The notes: generated from the letters alone by a model not told the origin. A stretch of 64,000 nucleotides of DNA from Streptomyces griseoincarnatus (GCA_014649575.1 BMTH01000005.1:248001-312000), one strand, 5' to 3'. Shown: positions 25,560 through 34,142, counted from the first letter of the stretch. A program made the numbers and translations.

Positions 25560-26309
25560 ATGCGCATCTCGCGCAGCACGGCAGGAACCGCGTTCGTGGG
25601 CGGGGCCATGATCCTCACCCTCACCGCGCTGGCCTATCCCACCATGCTGGGCGTACAGACCACTTCCACCAAGGCGGACCGGGTGGTCGCCAACACCAAC
25701 TACGGCCCGCTCACCGAGGCGGACCGCGACTTCGTGGTGAAGGTGCGTGCGGCCGGGCTGTGGGAGCACCCCCTGGGGCTGCTGGCGATGGAGCGGGGTA
25801 CGACGCCCGAGATGAAGGAGGCGGGCGAGCACCTGGTCGTCGGCCACGGCCGGCTGGACGCCAGCTGCCGCAGAATCTCCCTGGAGCTCGGCATCACGCT
25901 GCCGAACCAGGCGTCACCGCAGCAGCAGGGCTTCGTGGAGACCGTCAAGGCCACGAGCGGCAAGGAGTTCGACTCCACGGCGGTGAACATCATGCGGGTG
26001 ACCCACGGGCAGATCTTCCCGGCCATCGCCAACATCCGGGCGAACACCCGCAACACGCTGATCCGGCAGCTCGCGGACCAGGCCAACGACACCGTGCTCG
26101 ACCACATCACGGTGCTGGAGAAGACGGGTCTGGTCAATCACGAGCAGGTCAACTTCCAGCAGACCAGCCCGCCGAAGATGCCCCGGGAGCAGGTGACGCC
26201 GCCGGCGCCGCAGGCGGGTGCGCCGGTGATCGCCCTGCCGATCCCGAAGGAGCTGGAGGACCTCAACACGGTCTCACCGGCGCCGTCGCCGTCCGGCACG
26301 GTGCGCTGA
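25560..26309 (+). CDS. DUF4142 exported protein
   Basis: 249 residues starting behind AGGAGG. An N-terminal hydrophobic segment (about residues 11-30) serves as signal or anchor. The DUF4142 helical domain follows, with its ferritin-like pattern LTEADRDFVVKVRAAGLWE, EAGEHLVVGHGRLD and VTHGQIFPAIA. The C-terminus is Pro/Ala-rich. DUF4142 proteins are periplasmic or secreted; function is unknown. The upstream region contains an AT run (about 25479-25488), unusual for this DNA, probably part of the promoter. Confidence 0.85.
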   Translation: MRISRSTAGTAFVGGAMILTLTALAYPTMLGVQTTSTKADRVVANTNYGPLTEADRDFVVKVRAAGLWEHPLGLLAMERGTTPEMKEAGEHLVVGHGRLDASCRRISLELGITLPNQASPQQQGFVETVKATSGKEFDSTAVNIMRVTHGQIFPAIANIRANTRNTLIRQLADQANDTVLDHITVLEKTGLVNHEQVNFQQTSPPKMPREQVTPPAPQAGAPVIALPIPKELEDLNTVSPAPSPSGTVR

Positions 26310-26329
26310 CGGGTCCGCCGGCCCGCGGT

Positions 26330-27118
26330 TCAGGACCTGCGGCGGGGCTTGCCCCGTCGCGGGTTCTTCGCCGTTCCGCCGCCTCCGCCGGTTCCCCGCC
26401 TGGCACGGCCCGCGGCCCCGGCGGACGGCTGCCGGCGGCGTCCGCCGTCTCCCTGGGCCGACCGGTCCTTCTTCTGCTTCGCCTGCTTCTCCTGCGCGGG
26501 CTGCGGGCGGCGGCCGCGCGTGCTGTTGACGGTGCGGCCGCGCACGATGCCGATGAAGTCCTCGACCAGGTCCGTGGTCGCCGCCTCGGGCCAGGCCAGT
26601 CCCACGCTCGAGGCGGGCGCGTCCTCCAGCGGACGGTGGGTGAGGTCCTTGCGGTGGTGCAGCCGGGCCAGCGACAGGGGCACCACGAGCACGCCGATGC
26701 CCGCGGCGACCAGCTCGATCGCGTCGGCGGTGGTGGCCGGGCGTTCCAGCGCGGGCCGGCCGGGCAGGGTCTCCCAGCCCAGCACGTCGTCGAGGGGGTG
26801 CAGCACGATGTCGTCCGCGAGGTCCTCGACGGTGACCGAGTCGGCGGCGGTGACCAGGTGGTCCTTGGGGATCACGACGACGGTCTGCTCGGTGTAGAGA
26901 GGGATGGCGCTCAGCACCGTCCGGTCGACGGGGAGCCGGACGAGACCCGCGTCGGCCTCGCCGTCCAGCAGCATCCCGTGCGCCGGCTGCGCGGGCGCCT
27001 GGGTGAGGGTCAGCGGGACGTCGGGCTGCCGCTCGTTCCAGACGCGCACCCACTTGTCGGGCATCACACCGGGGACGTACACGAGGCGGAACGAGGGGGA
27101 CACTTCCGGGCCGGTCAC
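26330..27118 (-). CDS. LysR effector-binding domain protein without a DNA-binding domain
   Basis: 262 residues. Residues ~8-195 form a LysR substrate-binding domain (FRLVYVPGVMPDKWVRVW, PLYTEQTVVVIPKDH, AIELVAAGIGVLVVPLSLAR). The usual ~60-residue winged helix is missing and nothing upstream encodes it. A Lys/Arg-rich C-terminal tail (about residues 200-262) could contact nucleic acid nonspecifically. It is divergent from the DUF5997 gene across 58 bp. It could sense a small molecule and act through a partner; the natural partner would be the DUF5997 protein, but this is inference. Confidence 0.82.
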   Translation of the reverse strand: MTGPEVSPSFRLVYVPGVMPDKWVRVWNERQPDVPLTLTQAPAQPAHGMLLDGEADAGLVRLPVDRTVLSAIPLYTEQTVVVIPKDHLVTAADSVTVEDLADDIVLHPLDDVLGWETLPGRPALERPATTADAIELVAAGIGVLVVPLSLARLHHRKDLTHRPLEDAPASSVGLAWPEAATTDLVEDFIGIVRGRTVNSTRGRRPQPAQEKQAKQKKDRSAQGDGGRRRQPSAGAAGRARRGTGGGGGTAKNPRRGKPRRRS

Positions 27119-27176
27119 CTGGCCAGGTTACCGGCCGTGGTCGGCGGCCGTGCACACGCTCGATACCCTGGACGCC

Positions 27177-27578
27177 ATGACGCAGCACCAGAGCACCCAG
27201 ACGATGAAGCCCGCGACCGCGGCGAAGAAGCTGGGTGTGTACCTCGAGGCCACCCCCGCCGAGTTCCGGGAAGGCGTGGTCTCGCGCGCGGAACTGAACG
27301 CGCTCCAGGCCGACCCCCCGCAGTGGCTGCGGGACCTGCGGCGCGACGGCCCGCACCCCCGCCCGGTGGTCGCGGCCAAGCTGGGCGTCTCGATCTCCGG
27401 TCTGGCCCGTGCCGGCGTGACCGAGCCGCTCACCACCGAGCAGATCGAGGCGCTGAAGCAGGAGCGCCCCGAGTGGCTGGAGCGGGAGCGCGCCACCCAG
27501 GCCGAGGTCCGCAAGGAGGCGGCCCGGCTGAAGCAGCGTGAACGCGAGAGCGCGGAGACCGCCGAGAACGGCGGCTGA
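27177..27578 (+). CDS. DUF5997-family protein with an HTH-like segment
   Basis: 133 residues. It begins with a conserved MKPATAAKKLGVYLEATP region, followed by EFREGVVSRAELNALQ, then VVAAKLGVSISGLARAGV, which resembles a helix-turn-helix. The C-terminus is charged and helical. The family has no known function. A TACCCT box (27164-27169) is 7 nt before ATG 27177, suggesting leaderless translation. It is divergent from the LysR effector-domain gene. Confidence 0.78.
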   Translation: MTQHQSTQTMKPATAAKKLGVYLEATPAEFREGVVSRAELNALQADPPQWLRDLRRDGPHPRPVVAAKLGVSISGLARAGVTEPLTTEQIEALKQERPEWLERERATQAEVRKEAARLKQRERESAETAENGG

Positions 27579-27600
27579 GGCCCCCCTTCGACCGCCCAGA

Positions 27601-27631
27601 CACCCCCGGCCGGGTTCCCGGTCCGGGGGTG
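27601..27631 (+). terminator. Hairpin after the DUF5997 gene
   Basis: CACCCCCGG (27601-27609) pairs with CCGGGGGTG (27623-27631), loop 13 nt, 22 nt past the stop. Confidence 0.7.
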
Positions 27632-27765
27632 ATCCGCTTCCGGTGTCCCCGCATGCCGGGAAATCGGGCGCCGTCCACCCCTTCCGGAGAACCGATATAT
27701 GCACCACCATGTGGCGCTATCGCACGCGCCCGTGGCGGCGCGCCCGACCGCGCCCAGGGTGGGAC

Positions 27766-28248
27766 ATGCACGACACCAGATGGAAGCAGGCCGTCGAATG
27801 GCTGGCCGCGGCGGCCACGGACCCGCAGGAGTGCAAACGCCAGTGGGACCGCGGCCAGGGGACGGCCCTGCTCGCGGCGGGGCGGTACTGGGACGTGCTG
27901 AGCGTGCCCGACCGCCTCGGGCTGCTGGCCCTGGACCTGCTGTGGAGCGATCCGCTGGAGCTGCCCGGGCCGACGCTGGTGGACGTCACGGCACGCCGGG
28001 TGGGGTTCTTCCTGCCGCCCGACCCGGACAGCGAGTGGGTGGGCTGCGGGGTGCGACATGTGGGACGCGGGGCGTGGATCGCGGTGCCGCCGCCCTACCG
28101 GCCCTCCGGTCGGCTGGAGTGGCTGGTCCCACCGGACGGCACCGGCACGCTGCACGCGGCGGAGCCGCTGGAACGGGCGCTGCGGCGGGCGACGGGCACG
28201 CTGGCGGTGCTGGCACCGGTCAGCGCGGAGCCGAGTCCTGACTGCTGA
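27766..28248 (+). CDS. Conserved hypothetical protein, primase/polymerase-associated type
   Basis: 160 residues. Residues 5-80 (AVEWLAAAATDPQEC, DVLSVPDRLGLLALDLLW) and a central VGFFLPPDPDSEWVGCGVRH, then IAVPPPYRPSGRLEWLVPP, resemble short Streptomyces proteins often annotated near bifunctional primase-polymerase domains. No catalytic Asp pair is evident, so activity is not claimed. ATG 27766 is preferred because family similarity begins there; ATG 27709 is possible. The 3' end overlaps the next convergent gene by 29 bp. Confidence 0.6.
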   Translation: MHDTRWKQAVEWLAAAATDPQECKRQWDRGQGTALLAAGRYWDVLSVPDRLGLLALDLLWSDPLELPGPTLVDVTARRVGFFLPPDPDSEWVGCGVRHVGRGAWIAVPPPYRPSGRLEWLVPPDGTGTLHAAEPLERALRRATGTLAVLAPVSAEPSPDC

Positions 28249-28699
28249 CGTTGTCGGGCTCCTGCGCCTGTTCCGGTACGGGCGTCCGGGGCGCCGCCGC
28301 CCCGGGCGTCCGGCGGGAGGACGCCCCGTCGGCCACCGGCGTCTCCTCACTGGTCACCTCGGAGGACGTCTCCTCCGCCGGCTTCCGGGAAGGCGCCTGC
28401 TCGGACACCTCCTCCGCCGCCCCGTCGGGCGCCCCGTCCGACGCCCCCGCCGCCAGCAAGGGGACAGGGACGCGGAACGGTACGGCAGGTGCCGGGCCGC
28501 GGTCGCCCGCGGTCATCACCGCGAAGGACGCCCACACCCCCTCCCGGTGCCCCGGCACGGCGTGCCCCTTCGCCCGCCACTCCGCGACGAGTTCCGCGTA
28601 GATCGGCGTGTTCGCCACATGGCCGCCGGTCAGTTGCGCGTACGGCCGGCTCGCGGCGCCGTGCCCGAGAAGGCGCCGCGCCGTCTCAGTGCTGTCCAT
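28220..28699 (-). CDS. Hypothetical protein with a low-complexity C-terminal half
   Basis: 159 residues. The first ~75 residues are compact and have a conserved look (MDSTETARRLLGHGAASRPY, AQLTGGHVANTPIYAELVAE, then EGVWASFAVM). The rest is Pro/Ala/Glu/Ser-rich and probably disordered. No known domain or membrane segment is seen. It converges on and overlaps the preceding gene by 29 bp, and its start is 158 bp from the divergent MerR-clamp gene. I cannot assign a function. Confidence 0.6.
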   Translation of the reverse strand: MDSTETARRLLGHGAASRPYAQLTGGHVANTPIYAELVAEWRAKGHAVPGHREGVWASFAVMTAGDRGPAPAVPFRVPVPLLAAGASDGAPDGAAEEVSEQAPSRKPAEETSSEVTSEETPVADGASSRRTPGAAAPRTPVPEQAQEPDNVSSQDSAPR

Positions 28700-28806
28700 G
28701 CCGGAGCAACGCGCCTCCGTGCGCCGGTGGTACGCCGTGGGCTCCTTCTCCGCCCGCTGGGGTGACATCGTCACCCGGTCGGCCGTACGCGTCGGGGAAG
28801 CGGGGT

Positions 28807-28837
28807 TTGACCCTCGACCTGGTCGAGGCGGCAGGGT
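28807..28837 (+). promoter_or_regulatory. MerR-type promoter with 19-bp spacer and central palindrome
   Basis: -35 TTGACC (28807-28812) and -10 CAGGGT (28832-28837) are exactly 19 bp apart. The spacer carries the palindrome CTCGACC-T-GGTCGAG (28813-28827). Overlong spacers with a dyad are the mark of promoters activated by MerR-family regulators through DNA untwisting, so the gene is probably autoregulated. Confidence 0.8.
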
Positions 28838-28856
28838 CCGAGGTGTGGAGAGCGAG

Positions 28857-29930
28857 ATGCGCAGCATTGGTGAGATGGCCCGTGAGAGCGGGCTGGGCGT
28901 CAGCGCCCTGCGGTTCTACGACCGTGCCGGGATACTGGTCCCCGACCGGGTCGACCCGGTCACGGGCTACCGCTGGTACGCGCCGGAGCAGCTCGGTGAG
29001 GCCCGGGTGCTGGCCCGGCTGCGCCGTGCGGGTATGCCGCTGGCGGACGTCCGGTTGGTGCTGGCGGGCTGGACGGCCGCCGACACCGACCTCGTACGCC
29101 GGCTTCTGGAGGCGCATCTGCGCCGGCTTCAGGAGGGGCTGTCGGCCGCGCGCGTCGAGTTCTCCGCGCTTCATGATCTTCTCGACGACAGGGAGAACCC
29201 CCTCATGACCTCACCCCGTTCCGCCGCCCGGCTGTCCGTGTCCGGTCCCGGTCTGGCCGCCGCGCTGGACGCGGTCCGCTTCGCCGCCGGGACCGACCCG
29301 GATCTGCCGGTGCTGGCCGGCGTCCATCTCGACGCCGAGGGCGACGCGCTGCACGCCGTGGCTACCGACCGCTACCGGATGGCGGTGGCGCGCACCGCGG
29401 TCGGCGGGCACGGAGGCGGCCGGGTGCGGGCGACCGTGCCGCTGCCGCTCGTCGACGCGATGCGGGCGCTGCTGGACGGCGAGGACGAGGTGAGCCTCGC
29501 CGTGGACGACGGGCGCGTGACCCTGGAGGCCGGTGACCGGCAGACGGGCGGCCGGTGCATGGAGCAGGACTTCCCGGACTACCGGCGCCTGGTCCGGCTG
29601 CCCGCCGGACGCCGTGCCGAGGTGGACGTGCCCGCGTTCACGGAGGCGGTGCGCACGGGTCCGGTGCGACGGCACGAGGACGGCGGCACGAAGTCCGAGC
29701 TGACGGTGCTCGAGGTGTCGGAGGACGGCCGGGTCGCGCCGGTGCCGGAAGGCGCCGACGGCCCGGACCTCGTAGCGGTGAACCGGGCGTTCCTGCTGGA
29801 CGCGCTGGCCGCGGCGGCCGACGACCGGCTCGTCCTGGAGTTCGGGGCCCCGACGACCCCGCTCGCGATCCGCAGGCCCGGCGACGAGCACACGTTCTCC
29901 CTGCTGATGCCGGTGCGGCTGTCCGACTGA
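28857..29930 (+). CDS. MerR regulator fused to a two-domain DNA sliding clamp (DnaN-like)
   Basis: 357 residues. Residues 1-110 are a MerR DNA-binding domain (SIGEMARESGLGVSALRFYD, then GYRWYAPEQLGEARVLARLR) with its dimer helix. Residues ~118-357 match DNA polymerase III beta domains 2 and 3: AVATDRYRMAVA and EQDFPDYRRLV match the clamp's second domain, and FLLDALAAAADDRLVLEF and the final LLMPVRL match its third. Clamp domain 1 is absent. The ATG at 28857 has GGAG 6 nt upstream. The clamp part may sense a ligand or bind partner proteins; function is unknown. Confidence 0.88.
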   Translation: MRSIGEMARESGLGVSALRFYDRAGILVPDRVDPVTGYRWYAPEQLGEARVLARLRRAGMPLADVRLVLAGWTAADTDLVRRLLEAHLRRLQEGLSAARVEFSALHDLLDDRENPLMTSPRSAARLSVSGPGLAAALDAVRFAAGTDPDLPVLAGVHLDAEGDALHAVATDRYRMAVARTAVGGHGGGRVRATVPLPLVDAMRALLDGEDEVSLAVDDGRVTLEAGDRQTGGRCMEQDFPDYRRLVRLPAGRRAEVDVPAFTEAVRTGPVRRHEDGGTKSELTVLEVSEDGRVAPVPEGADGPDLVAVNRAFLLDALAAAADDRLVLEFGAPTTPLAIRRPGDEHTFSLLMPVRLSD

Positions 29931-29956
29931 GGCGGGGTCCAGGCCCCTTGACGCTC

Positions 29957-29988
29957 GACGGCCCGGGCGACTCCCTCGCGGGGCCGTC
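29957..29988. terminator. Hairpin between convergent genes
   Basis: GACGGCCC (29957-29964) pairs with GGGCCGTC (29981-29988) in the gap between the MerR-clamp and antiporter genes. Confidence 0.6.
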
Positions 29989-30014
29989 CGGGCCGTACAC
30001 ACGATCGGCGGGGG

Positions 30015-31262
30015 TCAGCGGTCGCGGCCGCTGTCCTCCATCGGCTCCAGCATCTCCGCGGCGGGCGTGCCGCGCTGGGCCAGCACGGTGTCCGGCGGGG
30101 GCGTGCGACGTCCGGCCAGCCGCATCGCGATCGGCTCGGTGTAGCGGGCGGTGAGCGGACCGAGGATCACCAGGACCAGGACGTACGCGGTGGCCAGCGG
30201 GCCGAGCTGGGGCTCGATGCCGGCGGTGACGGCGAGTCCGGCGATGACGATGGAGAACTCGCCGCGCGCCACCAGGGTGCCGCCCGCGCGCCAGCGGCCC
30301 TTGGCGGAGATGCCGGCCCGGCGGGCCGCCCAGTAGCCGGTGGCGATCTTCGTCAGGGCGGTGACGATCGCCAGGCCCAGCGCCGGAAGGATGACCGGCG
30401 GGATGGACTGCGGGTCGGTGTGCAGGCCGAAGAAGACGAAGAACACCGCGGCGAACAGGTCGCGCAGCGGGGCGAGCAGGTTGTGCGCACCCTCCGCGAC
30501 CTCGCCGGACAGGGCGATGCCGACGAGGAACGCGCCGACGGCCGCCGAGACCTGGAGCTGCTGGGCGATGCCGGCGACCAACAGGGTCAGACCGAGCACG
30601 ACGAGCAGCAGCTTCTCCGGGTCGTCGCTGGAGACGAAGCGGGAGATCACGCGGCCGTAGCGGACGGCGAGGAAGAGCACGAGACCGGCGGCGCCGAGGG
30701 CGATGGCGAGGGTGACGCTGCCCGTGGCGAGGCTGACGCCCGCCAGCAGGGCGGTGATGATCGGCAGGTAGACGGCCATCGCCAGGTCCTCGAGCACGAG
30801 GATGCTGAGGATGACCGGGGTCTCTCTGTTGCCGAGCCGGCCGAGATCGCCGAGGACCTTGGCGATGACGCCGGAGGAGGAGATCCAGGTGACGCCCGCG
30901 AGCACCACGGCGGCGACCGGGCCCCAGCCCATGAGCAGGGCGAGGGCGGCGCCGGGCAGGGCGTTGAGCGTCATGTCGACGAGACCGGCCGGGTACTGCG
31001 TCTTGAGGTTGGAGACGAGGTCGCTGGCCGTGTACTCGAGGCCGAGCATGAGGAGCAGCAGGATGACGCCGATCTCGGCGCCGATCGCGACGAACTCCTC
31101 ACTGGCGCCGAGCGGCAGCAGGCCGCCCTCGCCGAACGCGAGGCCGGCCAGCAGGTAGAGGGGGATGGGGGAGAACTGGAGGCGTCCGGCGAGGCGGCCG
31201 AGCAGCCCGAGGCCGAGGATGATCGCGCCGAACTCGATGAGGAAGACCGCGGAAGAGTGCAC
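30015..31262 (-). CDS. CPA2-family cation:proton antiporter (K+ efflux type)
   Basis: 415 residues, about 12 transmembrane helices. The ion path motif GVTWISSSGVIAKVLGDLG (about residues 120-140) and GAFLVGIALSGEVAEG belong to CPA2/KefB-type antiporters. It lacks the C-terminal RCK domain of KefB; that role is filled by the adjacent TrkA-C gene. Likely function: K+/H+ exchange for pH or ion homeostasis. It starts at GTG 31262, 4 bp after the upstream gene's stop, so the two form an operon. Confidence 0.92.
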   Translation of the reverse strand: MHSSAVFLIEFGAIILGLGLLGRLAGRLQFSPIPLYLLAGLAFGEGGLLPLGASEEFVAIGAEIGVILLLLMLGLEYTASDLVSNLKTQYPAGLVDMTLNALPGAALALLMGWGPVAAVVLAGVTWISSSGVIAKVLGDLGRLGNRETPVILSILVLEDLAMAVYLPIITALLAGVSLATGSVTLAIALGAAGLVLFLAVRYGRVISRFVSSDDPEKLLLVVLGLTLLVAGIAQQLQVSAAVGAFLVGIALSGEVAEGAHNLLAPLRDLFAAVFFVFFGLHTDPQSIPPVILPALGLAIVTALTKIATGYWAARRAGISAKGRWRAGGTLVARGEFSIVIAGLAVTAGIEPQLGPLATAYVLVLVILGPLTARYTEPIAMRLAGRRTPPPDTVLAQRGTPAAEMLEPMEDSGRDR

Positions 31263-31266
31263 GCGC

Positions 31267-31737
31267 TCACTCCCGCCCGAGGATCTCGGCGGCGGCGTCG
31301 ATGCCCTCGCGGGTGCCGATCATGATCAGCGTGTCCCCGCCCGCGAGCCGGAAGTCCGGGGCGGGTGACGGGATCGCCTCTGCCCGGCGCAGCACGGCCA
31401 CGATCGACGCTCCCGTGTCGGTGCGCATGCGGGTCTCGCCCAGCAGCCGTCCGTTCCAGTAGGAGACCGAGGACAGTTCGATGCGCTCGGCGACCAGACC
31501 CAGGTCGGTGGTGTGCAGCAGGCTGGGGCTGTGGTGAGCCGGCATCAGCGCGTCGATGAGCGCGGCCGACTCGGCGACGCTGAGCCGCAGGGAGCGGGCG
31601 CAGGCGTCCGGGTCGTCGGCGCGGTAGACGTTCACCGTCCGGGCGCCGTCGCGGTGAGCGATGACGGAGAGGTGCTCGTGCTCACGCGTGGTGAGGTCGT
31701 ATTTCACACCGATGCCCGGCAACGGTGTCGCGCTCAT
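31267..31737 (-). CDS. Regulatory subunit of the antiporter (TrkA-C domain)
   Basis: 156 residues. The N-terminal part (LPGIGVKYDLTTREHEHLSV) matches KhtT-type subunits. The C-terminal half is a TrkA-C (RCK_C) ligand-binding domain (ETRMRTDTGASIVAVLRR, then FRLAGGDTLIMIGT). Such subunits gate the partner antiporter in response to nucleotide or ion signals. ATG 31737 is used; GTG 31752 would add five residues and has an AAGGGGA upstream. It is the first gene of the operon and is divergent from the universal stress gene. Confidence 0.9.
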   Translation of the reverse strand: MSATPLPGIGVKYDLTTREHEHLSVIAHRDGARTVNVYRADDPDACARSLRLSVAESAALIDALMPAHHSPSLLHTTDLGLVAERIELSSVSYWNGRLLGETRMRTDTGASIVAVLRRAEAIPSPAPDFRLAGGDTLIMIGTREGIDAAAEILGRE

Positions 31738-32041
31738 CCGTGGAGCAGGCACAGCCCGTCCCCTTCCCGTCTTCTTCTCATGTCGTCCGGCGTGCGGGGC
31801 TGAACGGACCGGCGCTCGGCACCGGGTGACAGCCCCCACTGGCGTAATGGTGCCATCCCGCCATTCGGCCGGAACATGGGTGCTGCCACGGATGGACAGC
31901 ATCGGGGCCTGCCGCAAGGATCTTTGAGGAGTCGTGTCTTCCCAGGTCAGCGGGGCGCACCGGACAAAGCATGGGAATCGGGCGCTTAGCGGACCGCCCG
32001 TGTGGGTACTCGGTGGCACCTTCCGGGGACGGGAGTGTGTG

Positions 32042-32878
32042 GTGGACGACACGGTGATCGTCGGAGTGGACGGCTCCTACTCCAGCCTCGACGCCGCCGA
32101 CAGGGCGGCCGAGGAGGCGAGGCTGCGCGGGGCGCGGCTGCGCATCGTGCACGCGTTCGCCCGAGCCTCCGATCTGGATCCGATGATCCACGGGGTGCTG
32201 GCCGAGACGGAGCAGCGGCTCCACGAGCGCGTCCCCGGACTGGAGATCATGCGCACCGTGGTGTCCGGCGACGCCCTGACGGTGCTGCGGACCGAGTCGC
32301 GGCACGCGGTGCTGACCGTGCTGGGGCGGCGGGGCCGGAGCCGCTTCGGTGATCTGCTGCTGGGCTCCACGAGCATGCAGCTTGCGGCGCACGGGCACGG
32401 CCCTCTGATGGTCCTGCGCGGGCGGCCCGACCCGCAGGGCCCCGTCCTGCTGGCCGCGGACGGCTCCCCCGCCGGGAACGCCGCCGCGTCCTTCGCGTTC
32501 ACGGAGGCGGCCCTGCGCGGGGCGCCGCTGATGGCCATGCACGTGTGGAACACCTGGAGCGAGCCCACGCCGTACGAGGACCCGGGCGACCCGCTGAGCG
32601 TAGTGGTGGACCTCGACCAGCTCGAACAGCGGCACCGGCGGCTGCTGGAGGAGGCGATGAGGCCCTGGATGGCCGCGCACCCGGACGTCACCGTCCAGCC
32701 GCGCCTCGAACGGGGCCGCGTCCGCCAGACGCTCCTCGAGGCGACGCGCGAGGCGCAGCTGGTGGTGGCCGGCACACGCGGCCACGGCGGGGTCGCCGGG
32801 ATGCTGCTCGGCTCGGTCAGCCAGGCGCTGCTGCTCCACGCGGAGTGTCCGGTGACGGTGGTGCGGGCGCTGAGCTGA
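32042..32878 (+). CDS. Tandem universal stress protein
   Basis: 278 residues with two Usp domains. ATP-binding loops are present in both: GRRGRSRFGDLLLGSTS near residue 97 and GTRGHGGVAGMLLGSVSQ near residue 242, each with the G-X2-G-X9-G(S/T) spacing. The start at GTG 32042 has GGGAG close upstream. Usp proteins respond to growth arrest, redox or hypoxia. The gene is divergent from the antiporter operon. Confidence 0.92.
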   Translation: MDDTVIVGVDGSYSSLDAADRAAEEARLRGARLRIVHAFARASDLDPMIHGVLAETEQRLHERVPGLEIMRTVVSGDALTVLRTESRHAVLTVLGRRGRSRFGDLLLGSTSMQLAAHGHGPLMVLRGRPDPQGPVLLAADGSPAGNAAASFAFTEAALRGAPLMAMHVWNTWSEPTPYEDPGDPLSVVVDLDQLEQRHRRLLEEAMRPWMAAHPDVTVQPRLERGRVRQTLLEATREAQLVVAGTRGHGGVAGMLLGSVSQALLLHAECPVTVVRALS

Positions 32879-32912
32879 GGACACCGTTCCGGCGCGGCCT
32901 CCCCTCAGAGAC

Positions 32913-33566
32913 TCACGACCACCGTGCGCATGCGTCGGCGAGGCGGGGGTCGGTGCGCACCCAGACCTCGCCTTCGGCCGCCTCGGAGGGGGCGTCGGCC
33001 CGTGCGAGGCCGAGGAACTCGATCAGCTCGAGCAGCACGGCTCGTTCGGCTCGATCGTCGTCGGCACCCTGCGAGTCGAAGAAGACGTAGGACTGGTCAC
33101 TCGGGTCCACGTAGCCCGAGTCCGCCCAGATCCGCGCGACCTCGTCCAGCGCCGCCGCACGCGTGGTGATCGCGGCGGCGCGCGCGGCACCGCGCGTCTC
33201 CGGCGGCTGGTCCAGGTCGGCGAGGTCGGAGAACCACTGTCCGAAGTGGTCGAGGCCGGCGCATCCGTTCTCGAAGAACAGCATCGCGCCCGGGAGATGG
33301 CGGTTGGCCCGCTCGACCTGAAGGTACTCGGGCCGGGGCCGGTCCGTGTCCTCGATCCGCGCGATCAGACCTCGCCGGGGCATGAGGACCAGACTCTGCC
33401 CGGCCCGTTCGTCGGTGATGGTGTACGTGTCGGCCTCTCGGCCGTGGAAGAACGCGGAGAACGCCACGTAGGCCTCCTGAGGATCGCCCACGGAGACCTG
33501 CTGGTCGTTGCCGTCACCGACGGTGAAGACGAACTGCTTCGGTCCGCGGGCGTAGGGGCGAGCCAT
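32913..33566 (-). CDS. Hypothetical cytoplasmic protein
   Basis: 217 residues, acidic, with no signal peptide or membrane segment. It starts at ATG 33566 behind GAAGGA. A beta-rich N-terminal half (FVFTVGDGNDQQVSVGDPQE, SLVLMPRRGLIARIEDTD) is followed by a helical C-terminal half (AAALDEVARIWADSG, VLLELIEFLGLA). I recognise no family. It converges on the universal stress gene with 34 bp between them. Confidence 0.65.
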   Translation of the reverse strand: MARPYARGPKQFVFTVGDGNDQQVSVGDPQEAYVAFSAFFHGREADTYTITDERAGQSLVLMPRRGLIARIEDTDRPRPEYLQVERANRHLPGAMLFFENGCAGLDHFGQWFSDLADLDQPPETRGAARAAAITTRAAALDEVARIWADSGYVDPSDQSYVFFDSQGADDDRAERAVLLELIEFLGLARADAPSEAAEGEVWVRTDPRLADACARWS

Positions 33567-33628
33567 GTGCGTCCTTCGGTCACGTGTGCAAGTGGCGTCA
33601 GCGTAGCGGCATCGCATTCCGCCCCAGG

Positions 33629-34051
33629 TCAGCCCAGGAAACTCAACCGCACCTGACGGCTGTGGTTGTCCACGTTCGTGTCGACCAGGCAGACCGACTG
33701 CCAGGTGCCCAGTTCCAGGCGGCCGTTGATCACGGGGAGCGTCGCGTGGGGCGGGACGAAGGCGGGGAGGACGTGGTCGCGGCCGTGGCCGGGGCTGCCG
33801 TGGCGGTGCTGCCAGCGGTCGTCGGCGGGGAGCAGGGTGTGCAGTGCGGACAGCAGGTCGTCGTCGCTGCCGGCGCCGGTCTCGATGACGGCGATGCCGG
33901 CGGTGGCGTGCGGCACGAAGACGTTGAGCAGGCCGTCCCGGCCGGCCGCCGCCTCCCGCAGGAAGGCTTCGCAGTCGCCGGTGATGTCGACGACCCGCTC
34001 GGTGGAGCCGGTGGTGAGGGTCAGGACTCGGGTGGTGAAGGCGTCGGACAT
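33629..34051 (-). CDS. YjbQ/UPF0047-family protein
   Basis: 140 residues, the usual size. The family's conserved His and Glu residues are in FVPHATAGIAVIETG, WQHRHGSPGHGRDHVLPAF and GTWQSVCLVDTNVD. The family forms a trimer with a metal site at the His cluster. A weak thiamin phosphate synthase activity has been reported for YjbQ, but the physiological role is unclear. It is 91 bp from the divergent flavin monooxygenase-like gene. Confidence 0.9.
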   Translation of the reverse strand: MSDAFTTRVLTLTTGSTERVVDITGDCEAFLREAAAGRDGLLNVFVPHATAGIAVIETGAGSDDDLLSALHTLLPADDRWQHRHGSPGHGRDHVLPAFVPPHATLPVINGRLELGTWQSVCLVDTNVDNHSRQVRLSFLG

Positions 34052-34142
34052 ACGCCCATCCTGACGCACGCGGCGCGCTTCCCGTGCCTCCCGGCCCTGC
34101 GCGTCCGGGAAGATCCACCGCACCCGGGGTGTTGGTGGAAGC

